Shown one piece after another: positions 19,151-27,988 of a stretch of DNA of 64,000 nucleotides (its first letter is position 1; each line of letters starts with the position of its first letter). Origin of the DNA: Stenotrophomonas sp. ESTM1D_MKCIP4_1 (GTDB taxonomy: Bacteria > Pseudomonadota > Gammaproteobacteria > Xanthomonadales > Xanthomonadaceae). The DNA lies in NCBI RefSeq assembly GCF_003086895.1, contig NZ_CP026004.1, positions 62,001 to 126,000 of the forward strand. Direction: 5' to 3'. The translations under genes and the position numbers were made by a program. The notes under the pieces were generated by a model that saw nothing but the letters and a program-made list of their open reading frames with translations, did no database searches and was not told the DNA's origin.

Positions 19151-20002
19151 CTACCCCGCGTACGCGGTCAGCCGCCCGTCGTGCTCGACCACGCTGATGG
19201 CCCCGCCGAACACCGCCGACAGCGGTTCGTCACGCAGCAGTTCATCGCGGGTGCCATCGGCCAGTACGCGGCCGTCGCGCAGCAGTACCACGCGCTCGAT
19301 CTCGGGAATCACTTCCTCGATATGGTGGGTCACCAGCACCAGGGTGATGCCCTGCTGGGCGAGCACGCGCATGGTGGCCACCAGCTGCTGCCGCGCCACC
19401 AGGTCCAGGCCGGTGGAGGGTTCATCCAGCAGCAGCGCCTGCGGCCGGTTGACCAGGGCGCGGGCAATCAGCACGCGGCGCGTCTCGCCGGCTGACAGTT
19501 CGGCGTAGGCGCGTTCGCGCAGGGCCAGCGCGCCGGTCATGGCCAGTGTCTCACCCACCCGCGCCAGCATGTCCGCCGTCACTTCGCGGAAGGCCGGCAC
19601 TACATAGCTGGCGAAGAAGCCGGACAACACCGCCTGTTCCACGGTCAGCCCGGGCATGTCGGACAGGTTACTGCTGAGGTCGCCGGTGACGATGCCCAGC
19701 TGCGAACGCAGGCGATCGACCTGCCAGCGGTTCTGCCCCAGCACTTTCACTGCCACCCGGCCGTCGGCCTGGGCCAGCGGGTACAGCTCGCGGGTGATCA
19801 GCTTGATGAAGGTCGATTTGCCGCACCCGTTCGGGCCCAGCAGCGCGGTGTGCTGGCCCTGGGCGATGCGCAGGCTGAGCCCGTGCAGGACCTTCACCTG
19901 GCCGCGGATGACGCTGGCATGGTCCAGCTCGATCAGGGGGGGCAGCTCCGCGGTGGACGGGGCAGTGGTAACGGCGCGGGCGCGCGGATCAAGGCTCGAC
20001 AA
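19151..20002 (-). CDS. ABC transporter ATP-binding protein
   Basis: A 283-residue single ABC ATPase domain. It has Walker A GPNGCGKST, a Q-loop region, signature AELSAGETRRVLIARAL, Walker B ALLLDEPSTGLD, and a switch His in VTHHIEEVIPE. The VIPEIERVVLLRDGRV end resembles the ModF/YlmA-like group of lone ATPases. No permease or binding protein adjoins it, so substrate and partner are unknown. The first ~20 residues before IELDHASV are poorly conserved, and the start could be internal. It is convergent with the DUF4785 gene and divergent from the desaturase. Confidence 0.88.
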   Translation of the reverse strand: MSSLDPRARAVTTAPSTAELPPLIELDHASVIRGQVKVLHGLSLRIAQGQHTALLGPNGCGKSTFIKLITRELYPLAQADGRVAVKVLGQNRWQVDRLRSQLGIVTGDLSSNLSDMPGLTVEQAVLSGFFASYVVPAFREVTADMLARVGETLAMTGALALRERAYAELSAGETRRVLIARALVNRPQALLLDEPSTGLDLVARQQLVATMRVLAQQGITLVLVTHHIEEVIPEIERVVLLRDGRVLADGTRDELLRDEPLSAVFGGAISVVEHDGRLTAYAG

Positions 20003-20125
20003 CTCAGGTCCCCAACTGTGAACAGTGCCACTTTATGACGGTGCAGGAATACCGCCGCGAGGGTGCAGTTTGCAACCCAAGCGCCCATCATGTCTGCCAT
20101 CCCTGCGTTGATCCGGAGTGCCGCC

Positions 20126-21328
20126 ATGTCCGATGCCCTGATCTCCCTGCTCACCGGTGGCGTGCTCGGCCTGGGCGGCTGGGCCATGCTGGGGGTGCTG
20201 CTGGTGTTCACCCAGCTCACCATCTTCTCGGTCACCCTTTATCTGCACCGCAGCCAGGCCCATCGCGGGGTCGATTTCCATCCCGTGGTGGCGCACGCGT
20301 TCCGCTTCTGGCTGTGGCTGACCACCTCGATGATCACCCGCGAATGGGTGGCCATCCACCGCAAGCACCACGCCAAGGTGGAAACCGAGGACGACCCGCA
20401 CAGCCCGGTCACCCGCGGCATCGGCAAGGTGTTCTGGCACGGCGTGGAGCTGTACCGCGAGGCGCGCGGCATGCGCGCCGATATCGAGCAGTACGGCCGT
20501 GGCACCCCCGATGATGCCATCGAGCGCCACCTGTACACCCCGCGTGCCACCCTCGGTCCGATCCTGCTGCTGGCCATCAACAGCGTGCTGTTCGGCCTGC
20601 CCGGCGTGGCCCTGTGGGCGATCCAGATGGCCTGGATTCCGTTCTGGGCAGCCGGCGTGGTCAACGGCCTGGGCCACTGGTGGGGCTACCGCAACTACGA
20701 ATCGGCCGACACCTCCACCAACCTGACGCCGTGGGCGTTCTGGATCGGTGGCGAGGAACTGCACAACAACCACCATGCTTTCCCCAGTTCGGCGCGCTTT
20801 GCGATGCGGCGCTGGGAGTTCGACATCGGCTGGAGTGCGATCCGCCTGCTGCAGGCGCTGCGCCTGGCCAAGGTGCTGCGGGTGGCGCCAGCCATGGACG
20901 TGCGCCCGAACATCGCCGTGCCCGATGCCGAAACCCTGAAGGCGCTGCTGTCGCACCGCTTCCAGGCAATGACCGACTACCAGCGCAACGTGTTCATGCC
21001 GGCCCTGCGCGAAGAGGCCACCCAGGCCGGAGCGAAGCTGCGGCGCCTGCTGCCGCGCCGCCTGCGCCGGGGCCTGGTCAACGACGGGCGGTGGTTGCAG
21101 CCGGACAGCCGCGCCCAGCTCAGCGAATGGGTGGCACAGCGCCCGCGCATCCGCACCCTGGTGGAATACCGCGCGCGCCTGGCTGCGCTGCTGGAAGCCC
21201 GTGGCCATGATGCCGCCGAGCGCCTGCGCCAGCTGCAGGCGTGGTGCCACGAGGCCGAGGAAAGCGGCATCGCCGCCCTGCAGGCCTATGCCGCGCGGCT
21301 GAAGGGCTACACCCTGGTGGGCGCATGA
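20126..21328 (+). CDS. Membrane fatty acid desaturase (delta-9 type)
   Basis: A 400-residue integral membrane di-iron desaturase introducing a double bond into acyl chains of membrane lipids. The three histidine boxes are HRSQAH (41-46), HRKHH (78-82) and HNNHH (213-217), with hydrophobic segments at ~10-40 and ~145-180. The C-terminal ~130 residues form a long soluble helical extension (PALREEATQAGAKLRRLLPR), longer than in minimal desaturases. The ATG was chosen for GGAG at 20115-20118; an upstream in-frame extension looks non-coding. Its stop overlaps the next start in ATGA, so it is translationally coupled to the EF-hand protein. Confidence 0.9.
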   Translation: MSDALISLLTGGVLGLGGWAMLGVLLVFTQLTIFSVTLYLHRSQAHRGVDFHPVVAHAFRFWLWLTTSMITREWVAIHRKHHAKVETEDDPHSPVTRGIGKVFWHGVELYREARGMRADIEQYGRGTPDDAIERHLYTPRATLGPILLLAINSVLFGLPGVALWAIQMAWIPFWAAGVVNGLGHWWGYRNYESADTSTNLTPWAFWIGGEELHNNHHAFPSSARFAMRRWEFDIGWSAIRLLQALRLAKVLRVAPAMDVRPNIAVPDAETLKALLSHRFQAMTDYQRNVFMPALREEATQAGAKLRRLLPRRLRRGLVNDGRWLQPDSRAQLSEWVAQRPRIRTLVEYRARLAALLEARGHDAAERLRQLQAWCHEAEESGIAALQAYAARLKGYTLVGA

Positions 21329-21654
21329 GGCAGCTGCTGGTTCCAATGCTGTGCCTGCTGCCGCTGGCCGCCTCCGCGCAGGTCAGTGACACGGCCACCT
21401 ACCTGCAGCGCATGGACAGCGATGGCGATGGCAGGGTGAGCGAATCGGAGTACGTGCAGTGGATGCTGTACGCCTTCGATCACATGGATCGCAACCGCGA
21501 TGGCGTGCTGACCGCCGATGAACTGCCCGGCGGCAAGGGCAGGCCGATCACCCGCGAACAGCAGCGGCAGGTCATCGTGCAGCGCTTCCACAAGCAGGAT
21601 GCCAACGGGGATGGCTACCTGGATGCACGCGAACTTTCGGCACCGCCGCGCTGA
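21325..21654 (+). CDS. Secreted EF-hand protein with three calcium loops
   Basis: A 109-residue protein with a signal peptide (PMLCLLPLAASAQ). Three EF-hand-like loops follow: DSDGDGRVSESE, DRNRDGVLTADE and DANGDGYLDARE. All have Asp/Asn and acidic residues at calcium-coordinating positions 1, 3, 5 and 12. It is likely a periplasmic calcium-binding protein. Its ATG overlaps the desaturase stop (ATGA), indicating coupled translation, although a functional link with the desaturase is not obvious. GC-rich spacer then mutM follow. Confidence 0.88.
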   Translation: MRQLLVPMLCLLPLAASAQVSDTATYLQRMDSDGDGRVSESEYVQWMLYAFDHMDRNRDGVLTADELPGGKGRPITREQQRQVIVQRFHKQDANGDGYLDARELSAPPR

Positions 21655-21713
21655 CACTGCACCGTCGCCGTGCCGTGCCGGCCGCTTCGCACGGCCCGGC
21701 GTAGAATCCCCCC

Positions 21714-22526
21714 ATGCCTGAACTGCCCGAAGTAGAAACCACCCGCCGCGGCCTGGCGCCGCATCTGGAAGGCCGCCGCGTCCACGGGGTGATCCTGCGC
21801 CGCGCCGACCTGCGCTGGCCGATACCACCGGAGGTGGCCGAGCAGCTGCCGGGCCAGCGCATCGACGCGGTGCGCCGCCGGGCCAAGTACCTGCTGCTGG
21901 ATACCGCTGTGGGCAGCGCCGTACTGCATCTGGGCATGTCCGGCAGCCTGCGCGTGCTGCCGGGTGACACCCCGCTGCGCACGCACGACCATGTGGATAT
22001 CAGCCTGGACAACGGCCGCCTGCTGCGTTTCAACGACCCGCGTCGCTTCGGCAGCCTGCTCTGGCAGCCAGCCGGCGAGGTGCACCCGCTGCTGCAGGGC
22101 CTGGGCCCGGAGCCGCTGGACGAGGCCTTCGACGGCGATTACCTGTTCGAGCGCAGCCGCGGCCGCAGCGCACCGGTGAAGACCTTCCTGATGGACCAGG
22201 CGGTGGTGGTGGGCGTCGGCAACATCTACGCCGCTGAAAGCCTGTTCAAGGCCGGCATCAGCCCGCTGCGCGAAGCCGGCAAGGTGTCGCGCGAGCGCTA
22301 CCGGCGGCTGGCCCGCGAGGTGAAGGACACCCTCGGCTATGCCATCACCCGCGGTGGCACCACCCTGCGGGATTTCATCAGCCCCGACGGCGCTCCGGGC
22401 TACTTCGAGCAGGAACTGCTGGTCTATGGCCGCGACGGCCTGCCGTGCCCGCAGTGCGGCAGGCCGCTCAAGCACGCGATGATCGGCCAGCGCGCCAGCG
22501 TGTGGTGCAGCCGCTGCCAGCGCTGA
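21714..22526 (+). CDS. mutM: Formamidopyrimidine-DNA glycosylase
   Basis: A 270-residue Fpg/MutM removing 8-oxoguanine and formamidopyrimidines from DNA, with AP-lyase activity. The N-terminal [13 protein letters not shown] supplies the Pro nucleophile (after Met removal) and catalytic Glu. The C-terminal zinc finger is [10 protein letters not shown]...WCSRCQR, and the H2TH region contains [17 protein letters not shown]. Length is standard. The start is fixed by the need for Pro2. It is followed 68 bases later by a sigma factor gene. Confidence 0.98.
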   Translation: MPELPEVETTRRGLAPHLEGRRVHGVILRRADLRWPIPPEVAEQLPGQRIDAVRRRAKYLLLDTAVGSAVLHLGMSGSLRVLPGDTPLRTHDHVDISLDNGRLLRFNDPRRFGSLLWQPAGEVHPLLQGLGPEPLDEAFDGDYLFERSRGRSAPVKTFLMDQAVVVGVGNIYAAESLFKAGISPLREAGKVSRERYRRLAREVKDTLGYAITRGGTTLRDFISPDGAPGYFEQELLVYGRDGLPCPQCGRPLKHAMIGQRASVWCSRCQR

Positions 22527-22594
22527 ATATCTTCATGCAGCGCACACCGGCAGCGTTATAGTCCGCACAGCATCCGCTGCGGGGGGAGGTTGCG

Positions 22595-23161
22595 ATGGAC
22601 GAAGGACCGGATATCACCGTCTGGCTTGATGCCGCGCGTGGCGGTGACCGCACCGCACTGGACCGCGTGCTGACCACGCTGTACCAGGAGCTGCATGGCA
22701 TGGCCCGGCGCCAGTTGGCCGGCCAGCAGGGGCGCACGCTGGATGCCACCTCGCTGGTGCACGAGTCCTACCTGAAGCTGCTGGGCAGCCGCGGCGCGGC
22801 GCGCTTCGAGGATCGTGCCCATTTCTTTGCCTATGCCGCCTCGGCCATGCGCAGCGTGGTGGTCGATTACGCGCGCAACCGGCTGGCGCGCAAGCGCGGC
22901 GGCGACCTGAAGCGGGTGGCCGAGATTCCCGAGAACAGCAGCAGCGGCGTCCGCCTGGACGAGGACCTGCTGGCCCTGGACGTGGCCCTGGAGCGCCTGC
23001 AGGCCGTCGATGCGCATCTGGCACGTGTGGTCGAACTGCGCTACTTCGCGGGCCTGTCCGAACTGGAGATCGCCGAACTCAGCCAGCGCTCGGAGCGCAG
23101 CATCCGCCGTGACTGGCAGAAGGCACGGCTGTTCCTGCTGGCGGCGATGCGCGGCGACTGA
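22595..23161 (+). CDS. ECF RNA polymerase sigma factor (ECF43-like)
   Basis: A 188-residue extracytoplasmic-function sigma factor. Region 2 contains VHESYLKLLGSRGA and DRAHFFAYAASAMRSVVVDYAR; region 4 contains LRYFAGLSELEIAELSQRSERSI. This pattern fits the TIGR02999/ECF43 group, whose members are typically encoded beside Ser/Thr protein kinases, as here. In that group activity depends on kinase-mediated phosphorylation rather than an anti-sigma factor. A strong GGGGGGAGG lies five bases before the ATG. Its regulon is unknown. The kinase starts 16 bases after its stop. Confidence 0.92.
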   Translation: MDEGPDITVWLDAARGGDRTALDRVLTTLYQELHGMARRQLAGQQGRTLDATSLVHESYLKLLGSRGAARFEDRAHFFAYAASAMRSVVVDYARNRLARKRGGDLKRVAEIPENSSSGVRLDEDLLALDVALERLQAVDAHLARVVELRYFAGLSELEIAELSQRSERSIRRDWQKARLFLLAAMRGD

Positions 23162-23177
23162 GGCGCGCGGAGCGACC

Positions 23178-25643
23178 ATGGATGCCGCGCGCTGGCAGCA
23201 ACTGTCGTCCTGGCTGGACCAGCTGCTGGAGCTGGCCCCCGAGGCACGGCAGCTGCGCCTGCAGCGGCTGGCCGCGCATGACCCTACCCTGGGCCGTGAC
23301 CTGGAACGCCTGCTGCAGCAGGAGGCCGACAGCCGGGAGTTCATGGCCCAGCCGCTGTGGACGGCTTCGCCCTCGGGGCGCGCCGGCAGCCAGGTGGGCC
23401 CGTACCGCCTGCTGGGCCCGCTGGGCGAGGGCGGCATGGGCGAGGTGTGGCTGGCCGAACGCTGCGACGGCCTGTACGAGCGGCAGGTGGCCCTGAAGCT
23501 GTTGCGCAGTGGCGTGGCCGACCCCGGCCTGCGCCAGCGCTTCGGCCGCGAACGGCAGATCCTGGCCCGGCTGCAGCACCCGCACCTGGCCCAGCTGCTG
23601 GATGCCGGCGTGGACCAGCACGGCCAGCCCTATCTGGCGCTGGACTACGTGGAAGGCGAACCGATCAGCGATTACTGCCGGCGCCTGCAGCCTCCGCTGG
23701 AGACCCGCCTGCAGCTGATGCTGCAGGTGTGTGCGGTGGTCAGCCACGCCCACGCCAACCTGGTGGTTCACCGTGACCTGAAGCCCTCCAACATCCTGGT
23801 CCGCGCCGATGGCACGGTGAAGCTGCTCGATTTCGGCATCGCCGCGCTGCTCGACCACGACGATGCCGATGCGACCCACCCGCCCACCGAGGTGCGTGCA
23901 TTCACCCTGCACTACGCCGCCCCGGAACAGGTACGTGGCGAGGCGGTGACAACCCTCACCGATGTCTATTCGCTGGGCGTGGTGCTGTTCGAGGTCGTAA
24001 CCGGGCACAAGCCCTACCGCCTGCGCCGGCACAGCGATGCCGAATGGGAGCGTTCGATCCTGGACGTGCAGGCGCCACGCGCGTCGGTCCTGCTGCAGCG
24101 GCTGGCGGATCAGCCCGGCGCGGCGCGGCGTGCACTGCAACGGCAGGCCCGGCAGCTGCGCGGTGACCTGGACGTACTGCTGGAAAAAGCGCTGCAGAAG
24201 GATCCTGGCCAACGCTATGCGTCGGCCGAAGCCCTGGCAGGCGACCTGCAGCGCTACCTGCAGGGCCGCCCGATCCAGGCCCGACCGCCGGGCATGGGCT
24301 ACCGCGTCAACAAGTACATCGGCCGGCACCGCTGGGGCGTCGCGCTGGCATCGCTGGCGGTGCTGGCCCTGCTCGGTACCACCTCCATCGCACTGTGGCA
24401 GGCGCGCCAGGCGCAGGTGGAAATGGCCCGCGCGCAGGCGATGCAGGATTTCACGGTCGGGCTGTTCGACAAGGCGGCCAGTGAGCGCCATGGCCATTTC
24501 GACGTGCCGCAGCTGCTGGCTACCGGGCAGCAGCGTGGCGAGGCCGAGCTGGCCGACCAGCCGCTGGCGCTGGCCGAGCTGGAAGGCGTGATCGGCCGCC
24601 TGCGCATCGGCCTGGGCGACTACCAGCTGGCCCTGCAGACGCTGGACCAGCAGCGCCGTCTGCTGCAGCAGGTCGATGAGGTACCGCCGGCCCTGCAGCT
24701 GGACGCGGTGACCCAGCGCGGGCGTGCGCTGCGCATGCTGGGGCGCGACCGCGATTGCCTGGCGCACCTGCAGCCGCTGCAGGCCCTGGCTGCCCGCCAG
24801 GCCGACGCATTGCCGGCGACGGTGGCCGAATTCCATAGCCAGTTGGGGCGCTGCCAGGCGCAGCTGGGCGACGCGGAGGCGGCACGTGCCTCGTTCGAGC
24901 GCGCCCTCGCTCTGCGCCACCAGGGCATCGGCCAGCGCTTTGGCCGCGCCGAATCACTGGCTGACCTGGCCGGGCTGGATGCGAGTGCCGGGCACCTGTC
25001 CGCCGCGCTGGCCGGCTACCAGCAGGCGCTGTCCCTGCTGGACCAGCCCGCCGACAACCGCAGCCCGCAGGTGATCGGCCTGCACCGGCAGCTGGGCGAG
25101 GTGCTGGCACGACAGGGCAGGACCGAGGCCGCCGCCACCGAGCTGGATCTGGCCTGGCAGGCCGCGCAGGATGCCTGGGGCCCGCGCCATCCCGAGGCGC
25201 TGGTGGTGCGCCGCGCCCGCGCGATGCTGGCGCTGCAGCGGGGGCAGGGTGAGCGGGCGGGGCAGGATCTGCAGCAGGTGCAGGCGCTGCTGCTGGGCGC
25301 ATTGGGCCCGGACCACCGCGAGGTTGGCCAGGGTGAATTCGCACTGGGGCAATGGGCCAGCGACCGCGGCGACCCCGTCCTGGCCGCCCGGCACTTTGCC
25401 CGGGCGGTGGCGATCTGGCGCCAACCCGACCACACCGCGCTGCTGCCACAGGCCCTGCTGGCACAGGCGCAGGCGCTGCAGCAGGCCGGGCAGCCCGCCG
25501 CCGCGCGCGCGGCGCTTGCCGAAGCGCGGCAACTGCTGCTGGCCCAGCGCGGGGCGATGGCGCCGGCGCTGCGTGAGCTGGACGCACGGTTGGCCACGCT
25601 GGCGCCGGCTGAACCGGCCGTACAGCCCTCCGCTGCCCGTTAA
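23178..25643 (+). CDS. Transmembrane Ser/Thr protein kinase with TPR-like C-terminus
   Basis: An 821-residue Hanks-type kinase. After a ~70-residue N-terminal region come the kinase domain from GPYRLLGPLGEGGMGEVW (~74), the ATP-binding Lys near 107 in VALKLL, HRDLKPSN (H198-R199-D200), DFG at 218 and YAAPEQV. A membrane helix follows at ~386-407 (ALASLAVLALLGTTSIALW). The rest is periplasmic helical repeat (TPR-like, QQALSLLDQPADNRSP and similar). The layout suggests an external signal passed to the adjacent ECF sigma factor. In Xanthomonas the comparable EcfK-PknS pair controls a T6SS, but no T6SS genes occur here. Confidence 0.92.
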   Translation: MDAARWQQLSSWLDQLLELAPEARQLRLQRLAAHDPTLGRDLERLLQQEADSREFMAQPLWTASPSGRAGSQVGPYRLLGPLGEGGMGEVWLAERCDGLYERQVALKLLRSGVADPGLRQRFGRERQILARLQHPHLAQLLDAGVDQHGQPYLALDYVEGEPISDYCRRLQPPLETRLQLMLQVCAVVSHAHANLVVHRDLKPSNILVRADGTVKLLDFGIAALLDHDDADATHPPTEVRAFTLHYAAPEQVRGEAVTTLTDVYSLGVVLFEVVTGHKPYRLRRHSDAEWERSILDVQAPRASVLLQRLADQPGAARRALQRQARQLRGDLDVLLEKALQKDPGQRYASAEALAGDLQRYLQGRPIQARPPGMGYRVNKYIGRHRWGVALASLAVLALLGTTSIALWQARQAQVEMARAQAMQDFTVGLFDKAASERHGHFDVPQLLATGQQRGEAELADQPLALAELEGVIGRLRIGLGDYQLALQTLDQQRRLLQQVDEVPPALQLDAVTQRGRALRMLGRDRDCLAHLQPLQALAARQADALPATVAEFHSQLGRCQAQLGDAEAARASFERALALRHQGIGQRFGRAESLADLAGLDASAGHLSAALAGYQQALSLLDQPADNRSPQVIGLHRQLGEVLARQGRTEAAATELDLAWQAAQDAWGPRHPEALVVRRARAMLALQRGQGERAGQDLQQVQALLLGALGPDHREVGQGEFALGQWASDRGDPVLAARHFARAVAIWRQPDHTALLPQALLAQAQALQQAGQPAAARAALAEARQLLLAQRGAMAPALRELDARLATLAPAEPAVQPSAAR

Positions 25644-25691
25644 CGTTTGTCTGCCTATGATGGCCGACCTTTCCCTTGCTTCCGCGCCTGC

Positions 25692-27296
25692 ATGCAACGA
25701 CGCGACTTCCTCCGCAATGCCTCCCTGGCCCTGGCCGCCTTTGGCCTGCCGACCCTGCCGGCCTGCGCGGCCGGGAAGAGCGGCCAGCTCGGCCTGCGCC
25801 GGCTCGGCCAGCCGCAGCCGTTCGATTTCGCCACCCTGAAGGGCCAGGCCCGCGCGCTGGCGCAGGCGCCCTACCAGAGCCACAAGCGGGTGCTGCCCGG
25901 CCGCCTGGAAGCGCTGGACTGGGACCAGTACCAGTCCATCGGGTACCGCCAGGACCACGCGTTGTGGGCCGACCAGCCCGGCAAATTCCAGGCCAAGTTC
26001 TTCCATCTGGGCCTGTACTTCCATTCCCCGGTGCGCATGTTCGATGTGGTGGACGGCAAGGCGCAGGAACTGGCCTATGACGGCGCGGCGTTCAACTACG
26101 GCAGGAGTGGCCTGAAGAACGGCGAGCTGCCGGCCGACCTGGGGTTCGCCGGCTTCCGCCTGAACACCCGCAAGGACACCGACCGCGACTTCGCCGCCTT
26201 CCTCGGCGCCAGCTACTTCCGCGCCGTCGGCAAGGAAGGCCAGTACGGGCAGTCGGCGCGCGCGCTGGCCATCGATACCGGCATGGGCAAGCCAGAGGAA
26301 TTCCCCGATTTCATCGCCTATTACCTGGAACAGCCGGCGGCCGACTCGGACACGATCGTGGTCTATGGCCTGCTCGATTCGCCCAGCGTGGCCGGCGCCT
26401 ACCGATTTGCCATCACCAACGGCGACGTGCTGTTGATGGACATCGACAGCGCGCTGTACCCGCGCAAGGCCATCGAGCGCCTGGGCATCGCCCCGTGCAC
26501 CAGCATGTACCAGGTGGGCGAGAACGACCGCCGCATGGGCTGGGACTGGCGGCCGGAAATCCACGACACCGATGGCCTTTCGATGTGGACCGGTGCCGGC
26601 GAATGGATCTGGCGGCCGTTGGTGAACCCGCGCAACCTGCGCTTCAACATGTTCGTCGACCACAACCCGCGCGGCTTCGGCCTGCTGCAGCGCGACCGCA
26701 ATTTCGACCATTACCAGGATGACGGCGTGTTCTACGAGAAGCGCCCGTGCCTGTGGGTCGAACCGAAGGGCGAGTGGGGTGATGGCTCGGTGCAGCTGGT
26801 GGAAATTCCCACCGTGGACGAGACCTTCGACAACATCGTGGCCTTCTGGAACCCGAAGCAGAAGCCGCAGCCGGGCCAGGAGCTGCTGGTCGGCTACCGT
26901 CTGTTCTGGGGCGCCGAGCCGCCGGCACGCACGCCGCTGGCGCACTGCGTGGCCACCCACACCGGCCTGGGTGGCGTGGTGGGCAAGAAGCGCGAGTATT
27001 TCAGCTGGCGCTTTGCGGTGGACTTCAAGGGGGGCGAGCTGGCTGCGCTGATCGACAAGGGTGAAGTGGAGGCGGTGGTGGAAGCCAGCCGCGGCCGGGT
27101 CGAGATCGTGTCGGCGCGACCGCTGCGCGAGATCGACGGTTACCGTGCGATGTTCGACCTGGTGCCGCCGGAAGGCAGCACCGAGCAGATCGACATCCGC
27201 CTGTACCTGCGCAGTGGCGGCAAGCCCCTCACCGAGACCTGGCTGTACCAGTACACCCCGCCACCGGCCGGTGCGCCCGAGCGCACGCTGTACTGA
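25692..27296 (+). CDS. opgD: Glucan biosynthesis protein D (periplasmic)
   Basis: A 534-residue OpgD/MdoD of osmoregulated periplasmic glucan metabolism. The N-terminus MQRRDFLRNASLALAAFG is a twin-arginine signal, as expected for OpgD. Family segments are abundant: FATLKGQARALAQAPY, LFHLGLYFHSPVRMFDV-like and FAGFRLNTRKD, then APCTSMYQVGENDRR and the C-terminal Ig-like domain. OpgD shapes the backbone of periplasmic glucans. The start was placed at the codon that gives the Tat motif. The hairpin GCAGGGCT-TGC-AGCCCTGC at 27310-27328 follows and belongs to the flanking dispersed repeat. Confidence 0.94.
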   Translation: MQRRDFLRNASLALAAFGLPTLPACAAGKSGQLGLRRLGQPQPFDFATLKGQARALAQAPYQSHKRVLPGRLEALDWDQYQSIGYRQDHALWADQPGKFQAKFFHLGLYFHSPVRMFDVVDGKAQELAYDGAAFNYGRSGLKNGELPADLGFAGFRLNTRKDTDRDFAAFLGASYFRAVGKEGQYGQSARALAIDTGMGKPEEFPDFIAYYLEQPAADSDTIVVYGLLDSPSVAGAYRFAITNGDVLLMDIDSALYPRKAIERLGIAPCTSMYQVGENDRRMGWDWRPEIHDTDGLSMWTGAGEWIWRPLVNPRNLRFNMFVDHNPRGFGLLQRDRNFDHYQDDGVFYEKRPCLWVEPKGEWGDGSVQLVEIPTVDETFDNIVAFWNPKQKPQPGQELLVGYRLFWGAEPPARTPLAHCVATHTGLGGVVGKKREYFSWRFAVDFKGGELAALIDKGEVEAVVEASRGRVEIVSARPLREIDGYRAMFDLVPPEGSTEQIDIRLYLRSGGKPLTETWLYQYTPPPAGAPERTLY

Positions 27297-27307
27297 GTGG
27301 TTTGGGA

Positions 27308-27419
27308 TTGCAGGGCTTGCAGCCCTGCACCCGCTGCTGATCAACGGCAACGTCAAGTGCGCGCATTCCGTGGGATGGCGGGGTGGGTCCGGTTGAGGGG
27401 GACGCCGTGAACCCATCCA
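27308..27419. repeat. Left arm of a large dispersed palindromic repeat interrupted by the IS
   Basis: From the hairpin GCAGGGCTTGCAGCCCTGC to GACGCCGTGAACCCATCC this ~110-bp stretch matches the reverse complement of 28852-28966. Shared words include GGCATTCCGTGGG-like and GACGCCGTGAACCCATCC. It also provides a hairpin end for the opgD transcript. Confidence 0.7.
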
Positions 27420-27466
27420 TGAAGTGACCCCCGGAGTTGGACACCTGATCCAACTCCGAGGGTTAT

Positions 27467-27988
27467 ATGAATAGATATGAGGTTCGTTTCAAATTGCAGG
27501 TCGCCAAAGAGGCCTGCAAAAGCTCCACATCGGTCAAGGCGGTTGCCCGCCGCCATGGCCTTGAGTTCTCCACGGTCAGGCGATGGGCTGCGACCTACCG
27601 GCTGCATGGCCGGCAAGGGTTTCAGCGCAAACCTCGATCCTATGACCTCCAGTTCAAGCTGAATGTCCTGGAGAAGATGGGCCAGGAGGGCATGTCGGCA
27701 CGAGAGGCCACGACATACTTCCAGATCGGAGATGCCGGTGCGGTGGGGCGATGGCAACGGTTGTATGCTCACGCCGGCGCTCAAGCGCTGGGGCCACCTC
27801 CACCACCGCCACCAAAATCGATGAAAAAGACCCGCTCGTCCAAGCCCGCCGAGGACATGAGCCGCGATGAGCTCCTGAAAGAAGTGGCCTATCTGCGTGC
27901 GGAGACCGCCTACCTAAAAAAACTCGATGCCTTGATCCGGGAAGAGCAGGCGGCGCGGCAAGAAAAGCGCAAGCCGTCCAAGGATTGA
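27467..27988 (+). CDS. IS3-family transposase OrfA (IS150 type)
   Basis: A 173-residue OrfA with two helix-turn-helix regions (KSSTSVKAVARRHGLEFSTVRRW and MSAREATTYFQIGDAGAVGRW segments). A proline-rich linker (GPPPPPPPKS) and a leucine-zipper-like coiled coil (ELLKEVAYLRAETAYLKKL) follow. It binds the IS ends. Length and layout equal IS150-group OrfA. It contains an A7 slippery run at 27916-27922, and its stop overlaps the TTG of orfB. Confidence 0.93.
   Translation: MNRYEVRFKLQVAKEACKSSTSVKAVARRHGLEFSTVRRWAATYRLHGRQGFQRKPRSYDLQFKLNVLEKMGQEGMSAREATTYFQIGDAGAVGRWQRLYAHAGAQALGPPPPPPPKSMKKTRSSKPAEDMSRDELLKEVAYLRAETAYLKKLDALIREEQAARQEKRKPSKD
27916..27922 (+). other. A7 slippery site for -1 frameshifting in the IS
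   Basis: In the orfA frame the codons are CTA AAA AAA CTC, giving an A-AAA-AAA heptamer. A -1 slip leads into a frame with no stop that reaches orfB 21 codons later, producing an OrfAB fusion transposase, the active form in IS3 elements. This is direct from the reading frames. Confidence 0.75.

Noticed and set aside
23010..23177. Upstream frame continuing from the kinase gene into the sigma factor gene
   Set aside because: It is a frame-shifted reading of the sigma factor; GGAG and ATG at 23178 mark the real start.
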